Assembly (NCBI GenBank): GCA_002415855.1
Contig: DIAS01000107.1
Location: 29,722 to 49,346 of the forward strand
Direction of reading: 5' to 3'
DNA from: Bacteroidales bacterium UBA5072
GTDB taxonomy: Bacteria > Bacteroidota > Bacteroidia > Bacteroidales > UBA10428
DNA: 19,625 nucleotides
The translations under genes and the position numbers were made by a program. Below the pieces are notes generated by a model. It saw only the letters and a list, made by a program, of their open reading frames with translations, did not search any database and was not told where the DNA came from. Shown here in pieces: positions 5,875-14,443 of this stretch. Numbering within the stretch: position 1 is the first letter of the stretch; each line of letters starts with the position of its first letter.

Positions 5875-8001
5875 ATGTCAGTGATCAAGGACATATTCTG
5901 GAGGGTGGTGTTTGTCTATGTCATTTTTCTATTGATAGGACTGCTTATTATCGGCCGGATACTTTATTTGCAGGTATTCGAAAAGAAGGAATGGACAGAC
6001 AGAGCCAACACGTTTGCCCTGAAGACCATGAACATTCCTGCCAACCGGGGAAGTATTTATGCGGCCGACGGAAGATTGCTGGCCAGTTCCGTACCTTATT
6101 ATGAAGTTCATTTCGATGCCAGATGTGAAAACCTGACCGATAAAATGTTTTACAGTGGCATTGATTCCCTGTCACTTTGTCTTTCCCGGCTTTTCGGCGA
6201 CAGATCAAAGGAAACCTATAAGCAAAGCCTGATATCGGCTCGCCGTCAGGGCAAGCGTTATCACCTGGTCAAAAGCGGCGTCAATTATATTCAGCTCAAG
6301 AAGTTGAAGGAATTTCCCATTTTCAGGCTGGGACGTTATAAGGGAGGATTGATCTACATGCAGGAAAACCGGAGGGTAAGGCCGCATCAGAACCTGGCAG
6401 GAAGGCTGATCGGCTATACCTCCAAAGATATGAACGGAAACGTCGTTGGGATAGAAGGCGCATACAACGATCAGCTCGGCGGTATCCAGGGCATCCGTTT
6501 AATGCAGCGCCTGACAGGTGATGTATGGATGCCCATGAATGACCGCAATGAAATTGAGCCAAAGGATGGCCGGGATATCATCACAACCATCGATGTCAAC
6601 CTTCAGGATGTTGCCCAGAAGGCCCTTTTGCAGCAACTGGTATCACAGGGTGCGCAATATGGAACCGCAGTGCTGATGGAAGTTAAGACCGGCGAAGTAA
6701 AGGCCATGGTAAACCTGGGCAGGGACGAACAGGGATCCTACCGTGAGATGCAGAATTACGCGGTGGGGGAAAGCACGGAGCCGGGCTCCACTTTTAAATT
6801 GCCCGTCCTGATAGCTGCGCTTGAAGACGGAGTTGTACAACTCGAAGATACCATTGATACCGGCGACGGAACATTCAAATACTACGATAAGGTCATCCGT
6901 GATGACCATCACGAGCACGGCGGATATGGCAAAATAACCGTGGAGCAGGTATTCGAGTATTCTTCGAACGTGGGAATGGCCAAGATCATCACCGGGGCCT
7001 ACAGGCAGAATCCCGGCGAGTTCATTGACCGGTTGTATGCCATGCGCCTGAATGACAGACTGGGAATTGACATCCGTGGTGAGGGAACACCCGAGATCAG
7101 GTACCCCGGTGACAAATACTGGTCAGGAATATCTCTCGCCATGATAGCCCATGGATATGAAGTCAGGATCACCCCGCTGCAAACCCTTACTTTCTATAAT
7201 GCCATTGCCAATGACGGGAAAATGGTGAAACCGCGGTTTGTCAAGGAAGTACGCTACCATGGGAAGCTTGTCAGAAGATACGGCACCGAAGTGCTTCAAT
7301 CCTCGGTTTGCTCCCGGTCCACCCTGCGCAAAGTAAGGAAGATACTCGAAGGTGTTGTTGAAACAGGAACTGCAAAAAACCTGAACAATCCTCTCATAAA
7401 AATTGCCGGTAAAACAGGGACCAACCAGATATACAACAAAAAGTACGGTTATAAATCCGATTCGGAAGTAAGTTACCAGGCTTCCTTTGTGGGTTATTTC
7501 CCGGCCGACGATCCGCAATATTCCTGCATAGTGGTTGTGAACTCCCCATCAAAAAATGTGTACTACGGGAATATGGTGGCCGGACCGGTCTTCCTGGAAA
7601 TAGCACGCAAGGTATATGCCACTTCCATCGACATGCACCCTTTTGTGGCCAGCCTTGAAGATGTACCGCTTGATTTGCCCTATTCTAAAACAGGAAACCG
7701 CGACCAGGTCCGGGAAGTATTGAAAGCACTGGATATACCCATTGAGAACAGTCATATTCGTGCAGACTGGGTCAGTACCGAAAAGAAGCCGGAGGCGGTT
7801 AGTCTTACCAAAAGGACCCTTGTTGAAGGTCTGGTCCCCAATGTGGTTTCAATGGGGGCCAAAGATGCTGTTTACCTGCTTGAGAATGCAGGTCTGCGGG
7901 TAAGACTTCTGGGACGCGGCAGCGTGAGGCAACAATCCATTCCTCCTGGAACCAGGGCAAGGAAAGGTGACCTGATTACTTTGGAAATGAGTTTTATCTG
8001 A
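5875..8001 (+). CDS. ftsI: Septal peptidoglycan transpeptidase FtsI (PBP3), class B PBP with PASTA domain
   Basis: FtsI cross-links new peptidoglycan at the division septum as partner of FtsW. The 708-residue protein has a short cytoplasmic N-terminus and a membrane anchor at about 13-33. A pedestal/dimerisation domain follows at about 55-230, starting with NRGSIYAADGRLLA. The penicillin-binding transpeptidase domain spans about 260-585. Its three catalytic motifs are intact: SxxK as S305-T-F-K308, SxN as S363-S-N365, and KTGT at 513-516. A PASTA domain is at about 648-706 (VPNVVSMGAKDAVYLLENAGL). E. coli FtsI lacks PASTA and is about 590 residues; the added domain is common in Bacteroidetes and in Gram-positive division PBPs. 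The protein should be an active beta-lactam target. It sits between ftsL (8 bases) and murE (3 bases). Confidence 0.96.
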   Translation: MSVIKDIFWRVVFVYVIFLLIGLLIIGRILYLQVFEKKEWTDRANTFALKTMNIPANRGSIYAADGRLLASSVPYYEVHFDARCENLTDKMFYSGIDSLSLCLSRLFGDRSKETYKQSLISARRQGKRYHLVKSGVNYIQLKKLKEFPIFRLGRYKGGLIYMQENRRVRPHQNLAGRLIGYTSKDMNGNVVGIEGAYNDQLGGIQGIRLMQRLTGDVWMPMNDRNEIEPKDGRDIITTIDVNLQDVAQKALLQQLVSQGAQYGTAVLMEVKTGEVKAMVNLGRDEQGSYREMQNYAVGESTEPGSTFKLPVLIAALEDGVVQLEDTIDTGDGTFKYYDKVIRDDHHEHGGYGKITVEQVFEYSSNVGMAKIITGAYRQNPGEFIDRLYAMRLNDRLGIDIRGEGTPEIRYPGDKYWSGISLAMIAHGYEVRITPLQTLTFYNAIANDGKMVKPRFVKEVRYHGKLVRRYGTEVLQSSVCSRSTLRKVRKILEGVVETGTAKNLNNPLIKIAGKTGTNQIYNKKYGYKSDSEVSYQASFVGYFPADDPQYSCIVVVNSPSKNVYYGNMVAGPVFLEIARKVYATSIDMHPFVASLEDVPLDLPYSKTGNRDQVREVLKALDIPIENSHIRADWVSTEKKPEAVSLTKRTLVEGLVPNVVSMGAKDAVYLLENAGLRVRLLGRGSVRQQSIPPGTRARKGDLITLEMSFI

Positions 8002-8004
8002 GTT

Positions 8005-9480
8005 ATGAAAGTAAAACTGGCCGACATATTAAAAGACATCCGGACAGAGCAGGTACAGGGGAGCATAAACCTTGACCTGTCGGGTTTAACATTTGATTCC
8101 CGCAAGGTTCTGCCTGATTTTCTTTTTATTGCAGTAAAAGGGACATTGTCCGACGGACACGATTATGTCGACAATGCTATTTCAGCAGGCGCCGTGGCCG
8201 TGGTTTGTGAAAAGTGGCCCTTGCAGCTTTCTGCCGAGGTTACTTATATCCGGGTGGCTGATTCTGCCAAAGCTTTGGCAGAGCTGGCATCTTCCTATTA
8301 CGGCCATCCTTCCCGCAAATTTCGACTTGTAGGAATTACCGGGACCAACGGGAAAACAACAACAATTACGCTTTTACACCGTCTCTTCACCCTTCTTGGA
8401 TACAAATCGGGCTGTTTTACAACCATCCGCAATTACATCGGCAACGAAACAGTGGAGGCAACACATACCACACCGGATCCGGTTCAGCTGAACCGGATCA
8501 TGAAAGACATGGCCGACGCAGGCTGTCAATACGCTTTCATGGAAGTCAGCTCGCATTCGCTTGTACAACAAAGAGTGGCAGGACTTTATTTCGCCGGCGG
8601 CATATTCTCCAATATCACGCATGATCACCTCGACTACCACAAGACCTTTGATGAATATCTCCGTGCCAAGAAGCTTTTCTTTGACAACATGCCGGCCGGA
8701 AGCTTCTCGCTGATAAATGCAGACGACCGGAACGGACGGGTGATGATACAGAATACCAAATCCGCGGTCAGTTATTTCGGTGTCCGTTCCATGGCCGATT
8801 TTAAATGCAGGATCATCGAAAGTCATTTCAACGGGATGTTGCTGAATATTGATCATGTGGAGATATGGACCCGGTTTATCGGTGAATTCAATGCCAGTAA
8901 CCTGCTGGCGGTATATGCCTGTGCAAGGCTCCTGGGCCAGGATAAGGAAGAGATTCTCAGGGTGCTTAGCACCCTGGATACTGTAGAAGGAAGATTCCAG
9001 TACCTTCAATCCGACAAGGGAGTTACTGCTGTAGTGGATTATGCGCATACTCCCGATGCCATTCTGAATGTGCTCAGAACAATCAACCAGATCCGGAAGG
9101 GTGATGAACAGGTCATTACCGTAATTGGTGCAGGAGGAAACCGCGACAAGACGAAACGTCCTGTAATGGCGAAAGTGGCCGCCGAGATGAGCGACCTCCT
9201 TATTCTTACAGCCGACAATCCGCGGAACGAAGATCCGGTGGAAATCATTAACGACATGAAAGCAGGTCTGGACAGCAAAATGCTGGAGAAGACCATCATC
9301 CAGCCCGACCGCCGGGATGCCCTAAAGACCGCCTGTTTGCTCGCACAGAAAGGCGATATCATTCTTGTTGCCGGGAAAGGCCATGAGACCTACCAGGAGA
9401 TAAAGGGGATCAAGCATCATTTCAGCGATTTTGAGGAACTTGCCTCCTTATTCCACCTTCAACCCAATACCCCTAACTAA
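8005..9480 (+). CDS. murE: UDP-MurNAc-L-Ala-D-Glu:meso-diaminopimelate ligase MurE
   Basis: MurE adds the third amino acid of the stem peptide in the cytoplasm using ATP. The 491-residue protein has the N-terminal UDP-binding domain (about 1-100), the central ATPase domain with P-loop GTNGKTTT at 113-120, TTPDP at 155-159, SSHSL at 182-186 and the likely carbamylated lysine K222 in YLRAKK. The C-terminal domain follows. DNPR at 404-407, followed by NEDP, is the signature of enzymes that select meso-diaminopimelate rather than L-lysine. DYAHTPD (345-351) and GKGHE (457-461) are also typical. Peptidoglycan with meso-DAP is therefore predicted. It begins three bases after ftsI and ends six before mraY. 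murF, which follows murE in E. coli, is absent from this cluster. Confidence 0.97.
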   Translation: MKVKLADILKDIRTEQVQGSINLDLSGLTFDSRKVLPDFLFIAVKGTLSDGHDYVDNAISAGAVAVVCEKWPLQLSAEVTYIRVADSAKALAELASSYYGHPSRKFRLVGITGTNGKTTTITLLHRLFTLLGYKSGCFTTIRNYIGNETVEATHTTPDPVQLNRIMKDMADAGCQYAFMEVSSHSLVQQRVAGLYFAGGIFSNITHDHLDYHKTFDEYLRAKKLFFDNMPAGSFSLINADDRNGRVMIQNTKSAVSYFGVRSMADFKCRIIESHFNGMLLNIDHVEIWTRFIGEFNASNLLAVYACARLLGQDKEEILRVLSTLDTVEGRFQYLQSDKGVTAVVDYAHTPDAILNVLRTINQIRKGDEQVITVIGAGGNRDKTKRPVMAKVAAEMSDLLILTADNPRNEDPVEIINDMKAGLDSKMLEKTIIQPDRRDALKTACLLAQKGDIILVAGKGHETYQEIKGIKHHFSDFEELASLFHLQPNTPN

Positions 9481-9486
9481 ACGCCT

Positions 9487-10737
9487 ATGCTTTACTTCCT
9501 TTTTGGATACCTCGAAAAGTTAGATGTCCCTGGTGCAGGGTTGTTCAACTACATCTCCTTCAGAGCTGCCATGGCTATTATAACAGCCCTGATGCTTTCC
9601 ACCCTTTATGGCAAGAGGATTATCCGCCTGCTGCAGAAGGCCCAGATCGGAGAGACCATCCGTGACCTGGGACTGGAAGGACAAATGCAGAAAAAAGGCA
9701 CACCAACAATGGGCGGCCTGATCATTCTGATTTCCATCATAGTCCCCGTTCTGCTTTTCGCCAACTTAAAGAATATTTACGTTCTGCTCATGCTGTTCAT
9801 CACCATCTGGCTCGGAATTGTCGGCTTCATTGATGATTATATAAAAGTATTCAAAAAGAACAAGGAAGGCCTTCGGGGCAAGTTTAAAATTATTGCCCAG
9901 GTCATCGCCGGAATAGTAGTTGGCCTGACCCTGCATTTCAACGACGATATTGTTGCCCGTGAAAAGTTGCTGGACACGCACGGCGTACCCATAACACGTG
10001 TAGAAAAGGGTCGCGAAAATGAAAAGGCCGTTATCAATTATGTAACGCGCGAGGTGAAATCCACAAAGGTCAATGTACCCTTTTTCAAGGACAATGAATT
10101 TGACTATGCCATGCTGGTGTGGTTTCTTGGTGATAAAGCCCAAAAATGGGCCTGGGTGGTGGTGATCCTTGCGGTCATTTTCATCATCACCTTTGTTTCG
10201 AATGGAACCAATCTGACCGACGGACTGGATGGCTTGGCGGCAGGCACATCTGCGATTATCGGAGCGACCCTGGGCTTGCTGGCTTATGTTTCAGGCAACG
10301 CTGTCATTTCCGATTATCTCAACATCATGTTCCTGCCGAGCACCGGTGAACTTGTTGTGTACATTGCTGCCTTCATCGGCGCTCTGGTCGGATTTCTCTG
10401 GTATAACTCCTATCCTGCGCAGGTTTTTATGGGTGACACCGGTAGCCTGTCCATCGGAGGTATCATTGCCGTTTTTGCCATTCTTATCCGCAAGGAATTG
10501 CTTATTCCGATTCTCTGCGGCGTCTTTGTTGCAGAGAGCCTGTCGGTTGTCGTTCAGGTCACCTGGTTCAAATATACCAGGCTGCGGTTTGGAGAAGGCA
10601 GGAGGGTGTTGCGCATGTCGCCCCTGCATCATCATTTTCAGAAACTCAATTATCCTGAGCCCAAGATTGTGACGCGGTTTTGGATCATTGGAATTCTGCT
10701 GGCCATTATAACCATTGTTACCCTTAAAATCCGATAA
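9487..10737 (+). CDS. mraY: Phospho-N-acetylmuramoyl-pentapeptide-transferase MraY
   Basis: MraY transfers phospho-MurNAc-pentapeptide from UDP to undecaprenyl phosphate, forming lipid I at the inner membrane. The 416-residue protein is polytopic, with about ten membrane helices expected. The catalytic and substrate motifs are all present: KKGTPTMGG at 69-77, IDDYIK at 115-120 (D116, D117), NGTNLTDGLDGL at 239-250, MGDTGSLSIGG at 315-325 (D317) and SPLHHHFQ at 378-385. Between the fourth and fifth helices (about 151-220) lies a hydrophilic insertion of roughly 60-70 residues. It makes the protein longer than the 360-residue E. coli enzyme and is predicted to face the periplasm. A longer MraY is usual for Bacteroidetes as far as I recall. 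It lies six bases after murE and two before murD. Confidence 0.97.
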   Translation: MLYFLFGYLEKLDVPGAGLFNYISFRAAMAIITALMLSTLYGKRIIRLLQKAQIGETIRDLGLEGQMQKKGTPTMGGLIILISIIVPVLLFANLKNIYVLLMLFITIWLGIVGFIDDYIKVFKKNKEGLRGKFKIIAQVIAGIVVGLTLHFNDDIVAREKLLDTHGVPITRVEKGRENEKAVINYVTREVKSTKVNVPFFKDNEFDYAMLVWFLGDKAQKWAWVVVILAVIFIITFVSNGTNLTDGLDGLAAGTSAIIGATLGLLAYVSGNAVISDYLNIMFLPSTGELVVYIAAFIGALVGFLWYNSYPAQVFMGDTGSLSIGGIIAVFAILIRKELLIPILCGVFVAESLSVVVQVTWFKYTRLRFGEGRRVLRMSPLHHHFQKLNYPEPKIVTRFWIIGILLAIITIVTLKIR

Positions 10738-10739
10738 AT

Positions 10740-12077
10740 ATGGATCGACGTATTGTAGTGCTTGGAGCCGGAGAAAGTGGGACCGGAGCGGCCGTTCTGG
10801 CAAAGAAACAGGGTTTTGACATTTTTGTCTCTGATTCAGGAAAAATCAAAGACACGTACAAGGAAATCCTGAATAATTACGAGATCGATTGGGAGGAAGG
10901 CCGCCATACGGAAAGGCATATCCTGAATGCTACTGAAATCATTAAGAGCCCCGGTATTTCAGAAAAATCAGACATTGTGCTGGCCATCCGTAAAAAGGGA
11001 ATCCGTGTGATTTCCGAAATTGAGTTTGCCGGAAGGTACACACAGGCAAAAAAGATCTGCATCACCGGTAGCAACGGGAAAACCACCACAACCACCCTGA
11101 TCCATCACATGCTTCGCAAAGCCGGCATGAATGCCGGCCTGGCCGGCAATGTGGGAAAGAGTTTTGCCATGCAGGTGGCAACAGAAAACTATGAATATTA
11201 TGTTATTGAACTGAGCAGCTTCCAGCTCGACGGAATGTTTGAATTTAAGGCGGATATTGCTATCCTGCTGAACATTACACCCGACCACCTCGATCGGTAT
11301 GATTATGACCTGCAGAACTACGTGAATTCCAAGTTCAGGATCAGTCAGAACCTTGGCGAAGACGATTTCTTCGTCTACTGCTCCGATGATGAGATTACCA
11401 TCCGTGAACTCGAACGGATAGTCACTAAAGCCAAGCAGCTCGGTTTTACACTCAAAGAAACACGCCAGCAGGGAGCCTATGTCGAGGGTGATACCATGAA
11501 GATTGAAGTCGATGACGACATGTTTGAGATGTCACTCGCAGAACTCGCCCTGAAAGGAAAACACAATACCTACAATTCAATGGCTGCAGGTATTACCGGC
11601 AGTGTCCTCAAAATCCGGAAGCCCATTATCCGGGAGAGTCTGATGGATTTCACCGGCGTGGAGCACCGGCTCGAAAAGTTTATCCGCGTGCATGGTATCG
11701 ATTTCATCAACGATTCAAAAGCCACCAATGTGAATTCCACCTGGTACGCCCTCGAAAGCATGACCTCTCCGGTAGTATGGATAGCCGGAGGGACTGACAA
11801 GGGAAATGATTACGCTGAACTTATGGATCTCGTGAAACAGAAAGTTAAAGCACTTGTCTGTCTGGGGGTCGATAACTCAAAACTGCACAAAGCATTTGAT
11901 GGAATAATTCCTGCCATCGTGGATACTTCGTCAATGAAAGAGGCCGTACAGGCAGCTTATCGACTGGGTAAGAAGGACGATACCGTCCTTCTCTCACCTT
12001 GCTGCGCTAGTTTTGACCTCTTTGAGAATTACGAAGACCGGGGGAGGCAGTTTAAAATGTATGTGAGGGAACTATAA
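10740..12077 (+). CDS. murD: UDP-MurNAc-L-alanine:D-glutamate ligase MurD
   Basis: MurD adds D-glutamate to UDP-MurNAc-L-Ala using ATP in the cytoplasm. The 445-residue product has an N-terminal Rossmann domain opening with VLGAGESGTG at 7-16. Its central domain carries P-loop GSNGKTTT (110-117), GNVG (136-139), ELSSFQL (157-163), NITPDHLDRY (178-187) and K198, which aligns with the carbamylated lysine of E. coli MurD. The C-terminal domain has EHR (308-310), NDSKATN (324-330) and SPCCASFDLF (419-428). Spacing and length match the family. Its ATG lies two bases after the mraY stop. It is followed by an 82-base gap before ftsW, the only sizeable gap in the cluster. Confidence 0.97.
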   Translation: MDRRIVVLGAGESGTGAAVLAKKQGFDIFVSDSGKIKDTYKEILNNYEIDWEEGRHTERHILNATEIIKSPGISEKSDIVLAIRKKGIRVISEIEFAGRYTQAKKICITGSNGKTTTTTLIHHMLRKAGMNAGLAGNVGKSFAMQVATENYEYYVIELSSFQLDGMFEFKADIAILLNITPDHLDRYDYDLQNYVNSKFRISQNLGEDDFFVYCSDDEITIRELERIVTKAKQLGFTLKETRQQGAYVEGDTMKIEVDDDMFEMSLAELALKGKHNTYNSMAAGITGSVLKIRKPIIRESLMDFTGVEHRLEKFIRVHGIDFINDSKATNVNSTWYALESMTSPVVWIAGGTDKGNDYAELMDLVKQKVKALVCLGVDNSKLHKAFDGIIPAIVDTSSMKEAVQAAYRLGKKDDTVLLSPCCASFDLFENYEDRGRQFKMYVREL

Positions 12078-12159
12078 TTATGAATTGAACAGGCTACCCT
12101 TCAAGTGTTTCGTGGACCCTTGCAGGGAGATTCATCAAATCATCAAAACATAAAATACC

Positions 12160-13350
12160 ATGCCTACCGTTCTTAAAAAATACTTCAAGGGTGATCCGGT
12201 AATCTGGGCGGTAATACTGTTGCTGTCGGTTTTTTCATTGCTGGCGGTTTACAGTTCAACCGGCTCACTGGCCTACAAATACCAGGGCGGCAATACCAGT
12301 TACTATATTCTTAAGCATGCCACAATTCTTGCTATGGGACTGGTGATCACCTATGTGACCCACCTCATCCCCTATAAATATTTCTCACGCATTTCACAGT
12401 TGTTACTGGTGGTTGGTCTGGTCCTGCTGCTAATGACTCTGGCATTCGGAGTCACGCTGAATGAGGGCAAGCGATTTCTGCTGATCCCTGGTCTCAGTCT
12501 TACCTTCCAGGCTTCGGATATTGGTAAGCTGGCCATCATTATGTATACAGCCCGCATCCTCTCCAAGAACCAGGATAACACACAGGACTTCAGGAACGTT
12601 TTTAAGTCGATGATGGCCCCTTTGCTGCTGGTATGCCTTCTGGTGCTGCCTGCCAATTTTTCCACCGCCGTGCTGATATTTGCCACCGCTTTTATCCTGA
12701 TGTTCATCGGCAGGATCAAACTGAAATATTTGTTTGGCATGGTCGGTATTCTCGCACTGCTTTTTGCGGCATTTTTGGCCATTGCCTCCCTGGTGCATTT
12801 TGAAGGTCGAATTTTAACCTGGAAGAACCGGTTGATCTCCTTTGTTCACCCGGGAAATGAAGAGAACTTTCAGGCCGATCAGGCTAAGATCGCCATCGTC
12901 AGTGGTGGTTTGATCAACCTCAGGCCCGGCAAAAGTATACAGCGTAACTTTCTGCCTCATCCCTATTCCGACTTTATTTACGCAATTGTTATTGAAGAAT
13001 ACGGCCTCGCCGGAGGCGCTGTCGTCCTGATTCTTTATCTCTACCTGCTTTTCAGGGCGGGGATGCTTGTGCGGAAAAGTTCCAGGACCTTTCCGGCCTT
13101 TCTGGCCATAGGCCTGGCAGTGATGATAACCTTCCAGGCCCTGATCAACATGGCTGTTGTTGTGAATCTGCTGCCGGTGACGGGACAACCCCTGCCGATG
13201 ATAAGCATGGGGGGGTCGTCGCTCCTTTTTACCTGTGTAGCCCTGGGGATTATCCAGAGCGTGAGCAAGGGTATCAAGGATCAGCAGGAGATGGCTTCGA
13301 AAATCGCTGAGGAACAAAATGAACAACATGAGCCGGAAGTACATCATTAG
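12160..13350 (+). CDS. ftsW: Septal peptidoglycan glycosyltransferase FtsW (SEDS family)
   Basis: FtsW polymerises lipid II into glycan strands at the septum together with FtsI. The 396-residue protein has about ten membrane helices and the SEDS signatures: YSSTGS at 31-36, FLPHPYSDFIYAIVIEEYGL at 264-283, and GQPLPMISMGGSS at 342-354. Asp271 corresponds to the conserved Asp of the extracellular loop that is essential in SEDS enzymes. The usual QPSE motif appears as QASD at 117-120, a variation I associate with Bacteroidetes relatives. The C-terminal 25 residues are hydrophilic, with glutamate, glutamine and histidine, and overlap murG. An in-frame TAA at 12151 excludes an upstream start. FtsW rather than RodA is indicated by its place between murD and murG. 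Confidence 0.95.
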   Translation: MPTVLKKYFKGDPVIWAVILLLSVFSLLAVYSSTGSLAYKYQGGNTSYYILKHATILAMGLVITYVTHLIPYKYFSRISQLLLVVGLVLLLMTLAFGVTLNEGKRFLLIPGLSLTFQASDIGKLAIIMYTARILSKNQDNTQDFRNVFKSMMAPLLLVCLLVLPANFSTAVLIFATAFILMFIGRIKLKYLFGMVGILALLFAAFLAIASLVHFEGRILTWKNRLISFVHPGNEENFQADQAKIAIVSGGLINLRPGKSIQRNFLPHPYSDFIYAIVIEEYGLAGGAVVLILYLYLLFRAGMLVRKSSRTFPAFLAIGLAVMITFQALINMAVVVNLLPVTGQPLPMISMGGSSLLFTCVALGIIQSVSKGIKDQQEMASKIAEEQNEQHEPEVHH

Positions 13351-14443
13351 CGGAGGCGGAACAGGAGGGCACATCTTCCCTGCCCTGTCCATTGCCAACG
13401 AGATCAGGAAGAGAGATCCCGGTGCCGGGATCCTTTTTGTCGGTGCTACCGGCAGGATGGAAATGGAAAAGATACCCGCCGCCGGTTATCCCATAATGGG
13501 ACTTCCCGTGGAAGGTTTGCAGCGAAAGCTTGGACTCAGGAACATTGTGGTGGTTTACAAGTTAATCATCAGTCTTTTCAAGGCTTACGCAATACTGCGC
13601 ACCTTTAAACCCGATGTGGCAGTCGGAGTAGGCGGCTATGCCAGCGGACCTCTTCTCAGGATTGCCTCCTGGAAAAAAATACCCTCTCTGATCCAGGAGC
13701 AGAACTCCTACGCCGGGGTCACCAACAGATTGCTGGCCCGCAAGGCATCCAGGATCTGTGTCGCCTATACCGGGATGGAAAAATACTTCCCTGCGGCAAA
13801 AATAGTGCTCACCGGTAACCCGGTCAGGGAGGAACTGTTTCATAATACTCCCGACAGGAAGGCAGCCAGTGAATATTTCAAAGTATCTGCGGATAAGCCC
13901 GTTCTCCTGATCCTCGGTGGCAGCCTTGGAGCTAGGACCATCAACAACAGCATCCTGGCCCATATCGAAACCCTTGGAAGGGAAGATATAGAAATTATAT
14001 GGCAAACCGGCAGGCTGTATGTTGAGGGTATACGCAACGCACTGGGTCAAAGCCAACCCGGGAATGTGAAGTATTTCGATTTCATTCAACGCATGGATAT
14101 GGCTTACGCAGTGGCTGATGTGATCATTTCCAGAGCCGGTGCGGCAACCATTTCAGAAATATGCCTGCTGGGTAAACCTGCCATACTGGTACCCTCGCCC
14201 AATGTGGCCGAGGATCACCAGACAAAAAACGCCATGGCACTGGTAAAGAACCGGGCGGCCATAATGGTTCCCGACGGGGATGCGCATGGGAAGCTTGTCC
14301 CTCTGGCGTTGGAACTTATACACGACTTGCAGCTCCGGGAATCCCTGGGCAGCAATTGTGCACGGATGGCCCTGCCCAACGCTGCTTCAAAAATTGTGGA
14401 CGAAATAATCAAATTAGCTGGTAAAAGTGATCTCCCTGGATAA
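13319..14443 (+). CDS. murG: UDP-GlcNAc:lipid I N-acetylglucosaminyltransferase MurG
   Basis: MurG adds GlcNAc to lipid I at the cytoplasmic face of the membrane, forming lipid II. It is a 374-residue GT28-family enzyme with two Rossmann domains. Motifs are GGGTGGH at 12-18, GVGGYASGP at 103-111, EQN at 127-129, TGNPVR at 165-170, the glycine-rich loop LGGSLGA at 199-205, SRAGAATISE at 271-280 and PNVAEDHQTKNA at 294-305. The gene starts inside the 3' end of ftsW and overlaps it by 32 bases. ATG at 13319 is preferred over ATG at 13328 because GAGG at 13309-13312 sits six bases before it, one of the few Shine-Dalgarno-like sequences in the window. It overlaps murC by 17 bases. Confidence 0.97.
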   Translation: MNNMSRKYIISGGGTGGHIFPALSIANEIRKRDPGAGILFVGATGRMEMEKIPAAGYPIMGLPVEGLQRKLGLRNIVVVYKLIISLFKAYAILRTFKPDVAVGVGGYASGPLLRIASWKKIPSLIQEQNSYAGVTNRLLARKASRICVAYTGMEKYFPAAKIVLTGNPVREELFHNTPDRKAASEYFKVSADKPVLLILGGSLGARTINNSILAHIETLGREDIEIIWQTGRLYVEGIRNALGQSQPGNVKYFDFIQRMDMAYAVADVIISRAGAATISEICLLGKPAILVPSPNVAEDHQTKNAMALVKNRAAIMVPDGDAHGKLVPLALELIHDLQLRESLGSNCARMALPNAASKIVDEIIKLAGKSDLPG

